DNA from: Cephalopachus bancanus
Taxonomy: Eukaryota; Chordata; Mammalia; Primates; Tarsiidae
Direction: 5' to 3'
DNA: 64,000 nucleotides
NCBI GenBank assembly: GCA_027257055.1
Contig: JAPVLO010000323.1
Span: 1,623,001-1,687,000 of the forward strand
The translations under genes and the position numbers were made by a program. The notes beneath the pieces were generated by a model. That model was given only the letters and a program-made list of their open reading frames with translations, did no database searches and was not told the origin of the DNA. Positions 47,281 to 57,700 of this stretch are shown here, piece by piece (position 1 is the first letter of the stretch; every line of letters starts with the position of its first letter).

Positions 47281-47939
47281 GTAAGGCAGAGAGTCTCAGA
47301 CAGATTCTTATTTTGTATTTTTGCCTTATCTTGTTCCCTTGTAAATTAACTACTGGAATCTCTTTGTGAAGCCTGGTAATCCAACTAATGAATGATGAAT
47401 GAGGCAAACATTGTTTAAATCTGATTTCTAGACAAGATCAGATATCATGATATATTAGGTAAAATATTCTCTTATTTCTTGGGACTGGGGTGAATAATTT
47501 GGTTCAATTTAATAAAAACTTATTGAGCATCTGAGTTCAGGTCTCTGGATACTAGTGAATAGTCTTATGCATACTAGTGAATAAAGTAAACCCCTTGCCC
47601 TCAAAGGGTCTTTAGTCCCATTGAGGAGATCACATATATGCGTTGCTATTAATATAGTGTGACAGGGAAAGAAGCAGGTTATTGAGAGGTAGAAGTTGGG
47701 CTCCAGTGCAATCCCTGACCTCCGTCAATTTCATAGGAATCTCTGTGGCTGGGATGGCATTTTGGGCTTAATTTGTGCTAAGACAATAGTGCTAGGCTTT
47801 CATCCCTGATGCCGATTAGATACTGAAAATCTGCCCTGAAAGCCCTTTTCTTTAAGATGGCTGACACCTAAGGGCTGTCATTCATCAACACTCTCAGTAG
47901 TTGGGGGAATCAGTTATCCAATCCTGCAGAGTGATCCAG

Positions 47940-48230
47940 GGCTGGGCATGGTGGCTCACACCTGTAATCCCAGCACTTTGGGAGGCCAAGGCAGGAGAAT
48001 AGTTTCAGCCCAGGAGTTTGAGACCAGCCTAGGCAAGATAGCAAAACCTCATCTCTACAAAAAAAAAGTCAGAATTAGCCAGGCATGGTGGAGCATGCCT
48101 TTGTCCCAGCTTCTCGGGAGGATGAGATGGAAGGATCACCTGAGCCTGGGAGCACAAGGCTGTTTGAACCATGAACGTGCCACTACACTCCAGCATGAAC
48201 AATAGAGTGAGACCCCAACTCAAAAATAAT
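47940..48230 (+). mobile_element. Old Alu (AluJ-like) in GBP intron 3
   Basis: Sense dimer GGCTGGGCATGGTGGCTCAC ... GTCAGAATTAGCCAGGCATG ... ATAGAGTGAGACCCCAACTC. Different from the young local type. Confidence 0.92.
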
Positions 48231-48646
48231 TACTTTTCTAAACCTAAGAGCAATGGGAAACATTGTGCAGTTACTCATAAATATTTGTTGAATTGAATTG
48301 GATGTGATTAGAATCACTGGTTATGCCCCCTATGGTCTCTTTTATATAGCCCATGGCCAATAAATATGTGTAGAATAAAGAAGTACTAACACCCATCATC
48401 AATACACAATTAAGAAAGAGTTGAAGAAACAGAAAATTCTATGAAAATTGAAATTCTTTATATGTAAACGCATTATGAACATAAGAAATATTGTAATTGT
48501 CAAAGATATCATTTGCATTCTTATCCATCTTCTTTGTACAGTGAATGCATTAGTTGAAATAAAAAATGAAAGATTGGTAAGATAAATGTTTCAGTGAATT
48601 TCTAAAGAATACACTCCTAGGTCCTTTGCTCTAATGTGCTTTTTAG

Positions 48647-48756
48647 GGTGACCCTAAGAATGACTCGTGGATCTTCGCCCTGGCTGTGCTTCTGAGCAGC
48701 ACCTTTGTCTACAACAGCATGGGCACCATCAACCACCAGGCCCTGGAGCAGCTGCA
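48647..48756 (+). CDS. GBP6: GBP6-like exon 4
   Basis: After TTTTTAG. Encodes [20 protein letters not shown] then [16 protein letters not shown]. 110 nt, as in the family. The donor GCA/GTATCC is weak, but joining to 48948 restores the expected HYVTEL. The intron is only 191 nt. Confidence 0.9.
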
Positions 48757-48947
48757 GTATCCTTCCAGCAACCAAATCACCAAGTTTTATGGAGTTTATA
48801 GAAATGGAGATAAAATCATTTCTTCCTTTGCTTTTATTTAGTTGCCTTTGGTGGAGTAGAGGAAACCCAGAGAGTGTTTATACTATTTCTATAAAAGAAA
48901 TATGTGAATTGTGGGCAAGCAGTGCATTTTCCTTAGCCAAGTTGTAG

Positions 48948-49139
48948 CTATGTGACAGAACTCACAGAATTAATTAAGGCAAAGTCCTCCCCAAGATCTG
49001 AAGGACTAGAAGATTCTACAGAATTTGTGAGTTTCTTTCCAGACTTTATCTGGACTGTACGGGATTTCACCCTGGAGCTGAATTGGTCACCATATTACAG
49101 AAGATGAGTACTTGGAGAATGCTTTGAAGTTGATTCCAG
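48948..49139 (+). CDS. GBP6: GBP6-like exon 5, frameshifted
   Basis: After GTTGTAG. Encodes YVTELTELIKAKSSP ... SFFPDFIWTVRDFTLEL, including the G4 TVRD. Where the family has about 39 nt between the codons for E-L and D-E-Y, only 34 remain (around 49076-49090). The frame shifts and reaches TGA at 49105-49107. The following DEYLENALKLIP is readable only in the other frame. Donor CCAG/GTATCA. Confidence 0.92.
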
Positions 49140-49786
49140 GTATCAGAGCATGGCCTGGGTGATGGTGACTCAGTCAGCGGTGGGGTCTGTTAAACACTGT
49201 GCATCACCTCTGGAGTTGCATTTGTATTTGAGACTAGATTGAGACCTGTAGAAATGAGGACTGGGGTGGGGGTGAGTTGAAAATCTCCAGGGACTGGAGT
49301 TTAGGTTCATTTAAAAAGAGTAGAACCTAGTGTAGAAATGTATTTAATCAAGACGACTTTGTTCTTTGACCATTTGTCCTTTAGCATTCAGATTACAAGG
49401 GGTGCTAAAACTTTCTAAAGACCAGATCCTTGAGAACCTTCTTGTGCCTTCTGTATTTCTATGTTTAGTCAAACAATTGAGCAGATAATTATTTGACAAG
49501 AAATTAGAATAAAAAGCCTATTTAACAAAAAATATATGTCACACAATTAGATCTTATTTTTCTCATGGAAGGATGTAACTTTTCAATACTTATATAGTTA
49601 TATCATCTACAAAAATGATTTTGTGTTCTAAATAAATCTGAAGAAGTATAAGTCTACACAACCTATTCCTTTTCAAAATTTCTGATAGTTACCAGAACAT
49701 TTAGTTTACTTTCTGTGTTATAGCTTTCTCATACTTCCAACATATTTATTCATGCTATAACTACAAAATAGTAGTAATAATAATTA

Positions 49787-50075
49787 TTTTTTGAGTTGGA
49801 GTCTCACTCTGTTGCCCATGCTGGAGTGCAGTGCCACACTCATGGCCACTGCAGCCTCTACGTGCTGGACTCAGGTGATCCTTCCACCTCAACCTTCCAA
49901 GTAGTTAGACCCACAGGTATGTACCACCACGCCCGACTAATTTTTCGATTTATTGTAGAGACAAGGTCCAGTCTTGTTGCTCAGGCTGGTCTCAAACACC
50001 TGAGCTCAGACAATCCTCTCACCTCCACCTCTCAAAGTGCTGGGATTACAGACTTGAGCCACTGCGCCTGGCTAA
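49787..50075 (-). mobile_element. Alu in GBP intron 5, antisense
   Basis: GAGTTGGAGTCTCACTCTGT ... ACTTGAGCCACTGCGCCTGG; flanked by AATAATTATTTT-type repeats. Confidence 0.9.
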
Positions 50076-50427
50076 AATAAAATAATTATTTTAATGAGCT
50101 ACCTTACATGGGTGTGTATTTGATAAGCTCTTATAAGAAATATCAATTCTGATGTACTCATTTTTGTTTTTATTTTTTCTGTTCATGCTCTTTCAAAATA
50201 TTTATTGAAAAACTGAAGTGCAGAAGAACAACACTGTCAAATCAAATATAATCCTTTAACTCAAAGAATTTACAGAGTAGTGATGATTATCTTAAAATTA
50301 TATTTTCATTTCATTTAATCTTCTGAGGTTTTTAAGTCTTCAGATAATACAAACAATATGTTGAAAGTTTAAAGAGTAGCCCAAACTATACAAATTCTTT
50401 TTAGCATCAATATGGTTTTTCTTTTTT

Positions 50428-50712
50428 CTTTTTTTGAGTTGGAGTCTCACTCAGTTGCCCAGACTGGAGTGCAGTGGCCGCTCCTGGCCACCGCAGCCTC
50501 AACTTGCTGGGTTCAGGTGATCCTTCCGCCTCAGCCTTCCAAGTAGGTGGAACTACAGGCGTGCGCTACCACGCCCATCTAATTTTTTTATTTATTGTAG
50601 AAATGAGGTCTTGCCAAGTTGCCCAGGCGGGTCTCGAACCCACGAACTCAGGCAATCCACTCATCTCGGCCTCCCAAAGCACGAGATTACAGGCTGAGCC
50701 ACTGTGCCCGGC
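50428..50712 (-). mobile_element. Alu, young local subfamily, in GBP intron 5
   Basis: Antisense dimer ending CAGGCTGAGCCACTGTGCCC; TGGTTTTTCTT occurs before the tail and after the end. Confidence 0.92.
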
Positions 50713-50828
50713 TGGTTTTTCTTAAATAATCATGATGTCTTTCTTAGTGTTCTGAGAACTGCTATTTCTAATATTGTTCTCTTATCTCTTATTTGTGGCT
50801 CTTCTTTGGTTCCCACTGCTCAATTTCT

Positions 50829-51336
50829 TTTTTTTTCCTATTAATTTTTTTATTTTAAAGATGTGGGGTACAATTCAGGGTTAGGTATACAAATGTTCAT
50901 TATGCCAGTACCCTTGTGAATGAGGTGTGCCTCCTCTTCCCCAGGCAGATTGCCAGTTCTGCTTCTCCGCCCCCCTCCTGGCAGTTTCCCACTACTGTCC
51001 ATCATTCTCTTATAGTATTATGATAATTGTTCAAGGTCCGCTTATGAGTGAGAACATGTGATACTCAGTTCTTTGTTTCTGTGAAAAATCACTCAATATT
51101 ATAGACTCTAAGTCCATCCAGGTTGCTGTGAAGTTCATGATTTTGTTCTTCTTTATGGCTGTGTAATATTCCATTGTGTATATGTACCACATTTTTTGTA
51201 TCTAGTCCTCTTTTGATGGGCAGCACAGTTGGTTTCATGTTCCTGCTACTGTGAACAATGCTGCAATAAACATACTTCTGCGGGTATCTTTTTTTAGATT
51301 GATTTGAGTTCTGGGTATATTCCCGGTAGGAGGATT
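50829..51336 (-). mobile_element. L1 3' end in GBP intron 5, 16-base TSD
   Basis: GATGTGGGGTACAATTCAGG tail through GGGTATATTCCCGGTAGGAG. Flanked by CCACTGCTCAATTTCT at 50813-50828 and 51337-51352. It lies 340 bases before exon 6. Confidence 0.94.
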
Positions 51337-51675
51337 CCACTGCTCAATTTCTACATGAAATCAAGTGGACTAGACATTTACATTTGACCTTTCATTCATC
51401 CAGCCCATTCATTCAGTGAACATCTAATAAACAATTACTCTATTCAGGTCTATGGATACCAGTCATAGGTTTTGTCAGATGTCTTCCAAAATTTCTTGCC
51501 AGAGTTTTATCATTGGTGCAGGTTTGATGTGGAAAAAAGTATTGAATATTTATGTTAAAGGAATTCTATAAGCATAGAAGACTGCAAAAAGAAAACAAAC
51601 CTTGTCAAAAATATTCTTTAGCTCCCTTATCCCAGACTGTTTTCACTGTACTCTCTGCTTTTTCTTGTCCCTCAG

Positions 51676-51921
51676 GCAACAATCCCAGAGTACAAATATC
51701 CAATCTGCCCAGGGAGTGCATCAGGCATTTCTTTTCAAAACGAAAAGCTTTGTCTTTGACTGACCAACACATGACAAATACCTCTTAGCCAATATTGAGA
51801 AGGTATCAGAAAACCAGCTGGATCGTAAATTCAAGGAACAAACAAACATTTTCTGTTCTTTCATTTTCACCCATGCAAGAACCAAGACCCTCGAGAGGGG
51901 GAATCACTGTCACTGGGAATC
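51676..51921 (+). CDS. GBP6: GBP6-like exon 6, three lesions
   Basis: After TCCCTCAG. Encodes NNPRVQISNLPRECIRHFFS then KRK. A T is missing at about 51746/51747 (AAA-TGC expected). In the restored frame a CGA Arg codon has become TGA at 51761-51763. An extra base near 51891-51901 brings the total back to 246 nt. FTHARTKTL and ITVTGN remain legible. Donor AATC/GTGAGT. Confidence 0.9.
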
Positions 51922-52541
51922 GTGAGTCTCTTTTTCACATTTCTGTGGGGCCTAATGTATTTTGAGTATATTGTGTAATGGGTTTCTCGGTACTCTTGTT
52001 CGAGTCTATGGAGAACTATATATATAGATATTTATACTTCATATAAATGTGTATATTTTATAATTCTCTCACTTTTGGGGGTATACACATTCCTCTTCAG
52101 AATTGCAAACTTTGTTATTGATATCTGTAGCTTCCACATATCTGAAAAAAATCTTCCATTAATAATAAAATCATTAACTGGGTGTAAAAACAGATATATA
52201 TTATTTTCTGAGGAGAAGTGCTTTATGTTCAATATTCTTTGCAAGAAGAATACAAAAAATATTTTGGAAGTTTAAAGAAGTCTAGAAATAAATATTATCC
52301 CATAAATCCCTTGGTAGATTCAGAATTAGGAATATGTATAATCCAACTTTCCCTGCCTCATCATTCTACCTGTGTAATCTATTTTCCTTTTAATTTTTAA
52401 ATAAGAAATGATGTATTCCATACCCTCTTAGTATGTTTGATGAAAGTAGATATTTAAATTTTTTTAGCACTGTGGCTTGAAGAACCAAAAAAATGAAGAG
52501 TCAATATCATTAAGAAAATGACAGTGATGATAGTAGAAAGA

Positions 52542-52542
<1 letters not shown>

Positions 52543-52588
<46 letters not shown>
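52543..52588 (+). repeat. (GT)n microsatellite in GBP intron 6
   Basis: About 22 GT units, 95 bases before the exon 7 acceptor. Confidence 0.96.
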
Positions 52589-52590
<2 letters not shown>

Positions 52591-52682
52591 GCATGTGTGT
52601 GATTTTAGAAATATAGCTCAGAGTCTTAGACCCATTGAGTTATAATTTTATAATTATACCCCAAATTTCCTGGTTTATTCAG

Positions 52683-52963
52683 GGTTAGGGACCCTGGTGG
52701 TGACTTACGTGGATGCCATCAACAGTGGAACTGTACCTTGTCTGGAGAATACAGTGACAACTCTGGCTCAGTTGGAGAACTCAGCAGCTGTGCAGAAGGC
52801 AGCCGACCACTACAACCAGCAGATGGTCGAGCAAGTGGAGCTCCTTACAGACACGCTCCAGGAGCTGCTGGACGTGCACGGAGCCTGTGAGAGGGAAGCC
52901 ATTGCAATCTTCATGGAGCACTCCTTCAAGGATGAAAATCAGGAATTCCAGAAGCAGCTTGTG
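52683..52963 (+). CDS. GBP6: GBP6-like exon 7 (helical domain), intact
   Basis: After TTTATTCAG. 281 nt, open in the ancestral frame: LGTLVVTYVDAINSGTVPCL through TDTLQELLDVHGACEREAIA to FKDENQEFQKQLV. Donor GTG/GTAATT. Confidence 0.94.
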
Positions 52964-53364
52964 GTAATTTGTCTTAGTCATGACTCTTTATGACCTTTCC
53001 TCTTGACGAACAAAGCCTAGAGGTGACTTTATAGACCGCAAGCCTCATCTCTTACTCAAGAAGTATTTTAGATTCTCATGGGGAATACAGCTTCAAAAGA
53101 CATGCCTGCCTTTTTTTTTTTTTCCAAATCTTAGCACTTTATCCAGAAATCTTTCTGATCACTAAGGGAAAATTAGTATGGATATCCCTTAAGTGAATAC
53201 ATGGATGATTTCAAGCCTGCTCAGGACGCTTGCAAATCATCCCTGAACAGTTCATGTGTTCTGTGTGCACCCTTCCTTTCCTAGGAACCAAAGTTTCTTC
53301 TTACCAGCACCTTATTCTGGCCGTTGTTCAGCTTACATTGCTCTATGTTGTTTCTTTGTGTTAT

Positions 53365-53475
53365 CGAAGATAGAATCACAGGATGCTACAGCTGCAAGAA
53401 ACCATAGACATTATGGAATGCAAGCAAATCATTTCACAGATGAGAAATCTGAGACCCAGAATGGTTAAGAATCTT
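53365..53475 (-). mobile_element. MIR-like fragment in GBP intron 7
   Basis: TTTCACAGATGAGAAATCTG, AGACCCAGAATGGTTAAGAA resembles the antisense MIR-type phrase. Weak. Confidence 0.45.
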
Positions 53476-53671
53476 TCTGCAGTCTTGCAGAGAGTTTTCA
53501 GGGTTTTGAATACATGAAGTTTTATGATTTCTGACTCATTCTGCTTCCTACTTCATAAGAATGCTTTGCTCATGAGGACTGCAGTGAGATCGGCCTTTCT
53601 ATCAGATTCTTTGGAATTTTATTTTCTCTGCTCCTTTCTTCTGGTGACATTGCTGTACATTCCCTTTGCAG

Positions 53672-53884
53672 GAAATCATAATGAGTAAGAAGGAAGATTT
53701 CTTGCTACAGAATGAGGAGTCGTCTGTTAAATATTGCCAGGCTCAACTCAATCAGCTCTCAGAGGACCTAACGCAAAATATTTTAGCAGGAACTTTCTCT
53801 GTTCCTGGAGGGAACAAGCTCTACATGGAAGCAAGGAAAAATATTGAACGGGACTATTTGGAAGTGCCCAGGAAAGGAGTAAAG
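53672..53884 (+). CDS. GBP6: GBP6-like exon 8, intact
   Basis: After CCTTTGCAG. 213 nt: EIIMSKKEDFLLQNEESSVK, then AGTFSVPGGNKLYMEARKNI to EVPRKGVK. Donor AAG/GTGAAA. The apparent ORF continuing to 53923 is intron read-through. Confidence 0.94.
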
Positions 53885-54757
53885 GTGAAAAATAAGGGAC
53901 GCATGGGGAAGCTTATAGAATAGAGTGAATGGCGTCTTCTGCACCAGTCGTGGGTAATAGGCGAGCCGAGGGATAGCATGATACCTTAGTCTTTAATGTC
54001 CACTATTTACCATTTATTCTTGGGAATAGAAATGTCTATTCCCAAAGAAAGAGCATGGTGTTTAAACATTTAAGAGAGACAGAGCAAAAATTATTCATCT
54101 GCCAAGTTCAGATGATTTACAAGCATGAAGTCAGTGTCTTTGGACTCAAAGCTGATCAAAATGAGAGAAAATATAATAAATAGACAATTACACACAGTAA
54201 TAATGCTTACAAACCTGTGAAAATGAGCTACATTAAGTGGTGGCAATAAACATAAAAATATTAATAATGCAACTGACATATCAAACTGTTGTTGAATATA
54301 GGTATACTGTTAAGCTCTTTCCCCAGACGTTTTCCTTTAATTTTCCAAATGACTTTAAGAATCATCTACCCTACTTTTGAAAATTTTTGGATCTGAATTG
54401 AGTGGCTTAGGAAGATCAAATAATCTACTTACAGCTCCAGCCAGCAAGTGCCAGGAGAGGGCAGCAGTACAAATAAAAGACAGACTTTCACGATGAAATT
54501 GCAAATGTATAAAAGCATCAGAGATTGTGTGTTTGTACAACTGCACAGGACTCTGACTAGCTGGAGCCCAGAATAAGTGGATAGAAGGAGCACTGGGAGA
54601 GTAACTGGAGGGAGACAGGAAGCAGAAGATGAGGAGGGCCTCTGATCCCATTAAGGAGCTTGCACATTTGAAGGGAGCCACTGTAGAATTTTAAACATAA
54701 AGCAAAAATGGCATGGACAAATAAATCTATGTTTCTTGTTTCTACTTGGTTCAACAG

Positions 54758-54860
54758 GCAAAAGAGGTGTTCCAGAGTTTCCTACAGTCACAACTGGCAA
54801 TAGAGGAAACCATCTTGCAGGCAGATAAAGCCCTCACTGATGGGGAGAAGGCCATAGCAG
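54758..54860 (+). CDS. GBP6: GBP6-like exon 9, intact
   Basis: After TTCAACAG. 103 nt: AKEVFQSFLQSQLAIEETIL to KALTDGEKAIA. Donor GCAG/GTATGG. Confidence 0.93.
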
Positions 54861-55198
54861 GTATGGAGGGCTCTGCATACAGCAGATTGGGAAGGTTCCT
54901 GCAATGCCCTTGACAGATCCAACAGGAAGACCTTCTCCAAACATTGAACTTCCTCTCCTTATGAGCAACACACACATTCTGTTAAATGTGAAAATAACAG
55001 GTAGAGCTGTGATTTTTTCCATCAGACAGGCAGGGCCTTTTCATTACATTCTGAAATGTGTTCTTGATGGTGTGGACCCAGGTGAATTCTACAATTTCTC
55101 ACCCACCCTCCCAGATTGGATTTAGTCTCTGAGCTCATAAGAATAGAGATTTATCTTCATCTCTTATTTTATCTCTTTCTAAAACCTTCATGGGGCAG

Positions 55199-55392
55199 AG
55201 GAGCGGGCCAAGAAGGAGGTGGCTGAGCAGGAACAGGAAATTTTAAGACAGAAATTCCAGGAGCAGCAGCAGGAGATGAAGGCTCAAGAAAGGAGCTTAA
55301 GGGAGAACATAGCCCAACTGAAAGAGAAGATGGAGATGGAACGAGAACAACTACTGAATGAGCAGAATAAGGTTTTGGAGCATAAGCTGAAG
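55199..55392 (+). CDS. GBP6: GBP6-like exon 10 (coiled coil), intact
   Basis: After GGGGCAG. 194 nt: EERAKKEVAEQEQEILRQKF to ENIAQLKEKMEMEREQLL and LEHKLK, the charged alpha-12/13 helical arm. Donor AAG/GTAAGT. Confidence 0.94.
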
Positions 55393-56333
55393 GTAAGTCT
55401 GCTGATGGCTCTGTAAGCCTGATGGTCCTTGCCCTGGTACCTCAGGAAGGGTTGGTGAAGATAACAGCAAGACAGGGAATGAAGCACCATCACTGTTTAC
55501 TGATTTCAACTCATTGAAATGCCTGAATCCTTTTAAAATTTTTTTTCAAGAAGTCTTTGAATTCTGTTTCATACTCAGACTCTAGAGAGTTTGGATTGAC
55601 TGTGGTCCCTATAAGTCCTTAGAAAATATAAATAGTTAGAGTTGCTATTTTGGGATATATTAGAATGATGTCACCAGGGCTTGATAAACAAATATTCCCA
55701 CCAGGTGTATTCAATATAAGCAGCAACAGATTTACCTTGCCAAGACCAAGACCACATATTATCTGGCACTCTACTACCACCCAAAGACCCTGAAGTAGGC
55801 TCATGCTGACATAAAACTAGCAGAAACTTGCAGACTTCAAAGGGACACCTTCTAAACTTGCTGCACTGTCTCCATGTGTGGTTGAACTGTCCATAGTTGC
55901 TTGTGTTATAAGAGGAATTTTCACATTGTCCATTTATTATAAGAGATTTCCGGTCCAGCATGTAAGTTTCCATTGTTTCTATGATACAAGTAACCATGCC
56001 ACCCAAGTGGAACTGAGAATTTTTGCAATTAGGCAAGTGGCTTTCTTCCACCTGGCATTTTTTGGGCAGAAACATGTAGCATTTGTCCTCATTCCTAGGT
56101 TAGCATCCTAGAAAAATTGTAATGATGGGTGAATATTAGCAAAATTATAAACTATACTTCCTCACAATGTCCAGGTCCAATTCAGATGATAGTCGTTGTT
56201 GCCGAATTCTCCTCTGATAATTGAGAAAGTACTTTTAAATAAAATAAGGACAGTTTGACAAAATTCTTTAAACATAACTTTTGAAAGAATGAGGAGTTAA
56301 AAAAATTATTTCCTTTTCCAATTTTTCTTTTAG

Positions 56334-56561
56334 GTCCAAAAAGATTTTCTTGAGGAAGGATTTAGGAAGAAATCCGAGGGGATGAATGCAGAAATAACTT
56401 ATTTGAAAAATGCAATTGAAGCTACAAAAGATGGTAATGGTCATCAGATTGCACAAATCTTAAACAGACTTGGCAAGGAAATAAATTCAATAATGACTCA
56501 TCCTAAAAAATTAGTTCGTCATATTGCCAAAGGTGTACGCTCACTGTTTAAAAAGCATTAA
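56334..56561 (+). CDS. GBP6: GBP6-like exon 11 and stop
   Basis: After CTTTTAG. Encodes VQKDFLEEGFRKKSEGMNAE to HIAKGVRSLFKKH, stop TAA at 56559-56561. The following CTC TTC TTT TAA suggests that the older stop lay four codons later and that an AAA Lys codon became TAA. There is no CaaX box; the tail is basic. Confidence 0.92.
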   Translation, partial: VQKDFLEEGFRKKSEGMNAEITYLKNAIEATKDGNGHQIAQILNRLGKEINSIMTHPKKLVRHIAKGVRSLFKKH

Positions 56562-56649
56562 CTCTTCTTTTAAGGAAATTATAGAATGTGGGTGTATGCT
56601 CACTGTTTAAAAAGCATTAACTCTTCTTTTAAGGAAATTATAGAATGTG
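56532..56649 (+). repeat. 59-base tandem duplication over the GBP stop codon
   Basis: GGTGTACGCTCACTGTTTAA begins at 56532 and recurs, with one C-to-T change, at 56591. Both copies run through AAAGCATTAACTCTTC to AATTATAGAATGTG. The second copy lies in the 3'UTR. Confidence 0.93.
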
Positions 56650-56689
56650 AATATATGCTTTGCCCTCTTTTTTGTTTTTATTTTTCCTT

Positions 56690-56995
56690 TTAATTTAGCA
56701 AAGTTTATTTTATTTTAGAATTGTGGCAGACAAGTGAGGATTTATTGCATAAGTAAGTTGCATGCAGGTGAAGTCTGGGCTTCTAGAAGCATTCTCTTTT
56801 CTCCACAACCATGCCAACATTTGTTGTTTTTGACTTTTTTGTTTTTTACTGGTGTGAGGTTGTATCTCATTGTAGTTTTGATTTGCATTTCTCTGTTTAC
56901 AAGTGAAACTGAGCATTTTTTCTTGTTTGTTGACTGCTTGGGTGACTTTCTTTGAGAAGTATCTGTTCACATACTTTCCTCACAATGAAACAGAT
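56690..56995 (-). mobile_element. L1 fragment in the GBP 3'UTR, antisense
   Basis: CAGGTGAAGTCTGGGCTTCT, CCACAACCATGCCAACATTT, ACTGGTGTGAGGTTGTATCT and GATTTGCATTTCTCTG are antisense L1 3'UTR/ORF2-end phrases. Confidence 0.8.
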
Positions 56996-57676
56996 GTGTA
57001 CACACTCTGAAAAACCATGAGCACTTTTAAGAAATATAAATTTGCAAAATCTTTCATAAATAAGAGGTCAACTTAAGCATTGCGCTTAATGGCAAATTAC
57101 TTGAGTATCCTCCACATAAGATTGGTAACACACATTTTAATATGTGCATGTACTGGAATATGATGTTACCAGTAGGAAAATTGACAGTGGACCTATCCTG
57201 ATACTAGTATAGATTGATCTTGAATATATGTTATAAAGTGAAAAAAGAAGACAAAGCAAAAGTCTCCAAGCAAAAATACAATTTCTGTATGGAAGCATGC
57301 ATGCACACACATCAAATATCTCTGGAAAGATTAATGAAAATCTACTTCTTTTGGAAATAACCAGGTAGAATCAGGTATTGAAGGGATACATACTTTTCAT
57401 TATATATTCTATCTTTTGAATTATAAAAAAGTTTATTTTGCTAGTTTTTCCTATTCAAAAATATGTAAGAACATGTAAGTTATAGTACTGAGCATGACAA
57501 TAGTAAATGGAATGTGAAATTGGCTATTTGATGATGAAATTTCTTATTGCTTTTAGGAATGACATCAGCTCAATAAGGGATCTAAGACTAAAAACTGATT
57601 ATCAGAATGTATAAAATTTGTGTCTTATTCTTGCTCTTATTTGGCCTTATTTTTTATGCTCTTATATTTGTTTCAA

Positions 57677-57682
57677 AATAAA
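57677..57682 (+). terminator. Poly(A) signal of the GBP6-like locus
   Basis: AATAAA at 57677-57682, about 1.1 kb after the stop codon and followed by a GT/T-rich stretch (GTGTGAACTTTTCTGTG). Likely 3' end near 57700. Confidence 0.6.
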
Positions 57683-57700
57683 AGTGTGAACTTTTCTGTG

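Larger units (their letters stand above)
46160..57700 (+). pseudogene. GBP6: GBP6-like guanylate-binding protein, broken by lesions in exons 5 and 6
   Basis: Guanylate-binding proteins are interferon-induced, dynamin-like GTPases that coat pathogens and their vacuoles in the cytosol. Ten coding exons (2-11) are present in order with GT/AG sites and family-typical sizes of 190, 128, 110, 192, 246, 281, 213, 103, 194 and 228 nt. The N-terminal MLAPICLVENNNEQLLVNQQ, the exon 6 text NNPRV and RECIRHFF, and the tail VRSLFKKH fit GBP6 better than GBP4 or GBP7. G-domain motifs are seen: GLYRMGKS (45-52), T75, DTEG (97-100) and TVRD (179-182). Exon 5 is 5 nt short, shifting the frame to TGA at 49105-49107 (195 codons). 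Exon 6 has a 1-nt deletion, an ancestral-frame TGA and a 1-nt insertion. Exons 7-11 are open. The family usually has about 630 residues, and there is no C-terminal CaaX box, as in GBP6. Seen directly: exons and lesions. Inferred: loss of function and orthology (a GBP6 paralogue is possible). Confidence 0.88.

Noticed and set aside
47117..47407. 96-codon minus-strand frame over GBP exon 3
   Set aside because: Shadow of the conserved plus-strand exon; no independent evidence.
53885..53926. Extension of GBP exon 8 to the stop at 53921-53923
   Set aside because: Exon 8 has a GTG-type donor at 53885 and the family size of 213 nt; the extension is intron read-through.
54355..54754. Minus-strand frames of 65-108 codons in GBP intron 8
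   Set aside because: Intronic, no family resemblance, no splice or promoter evidence.
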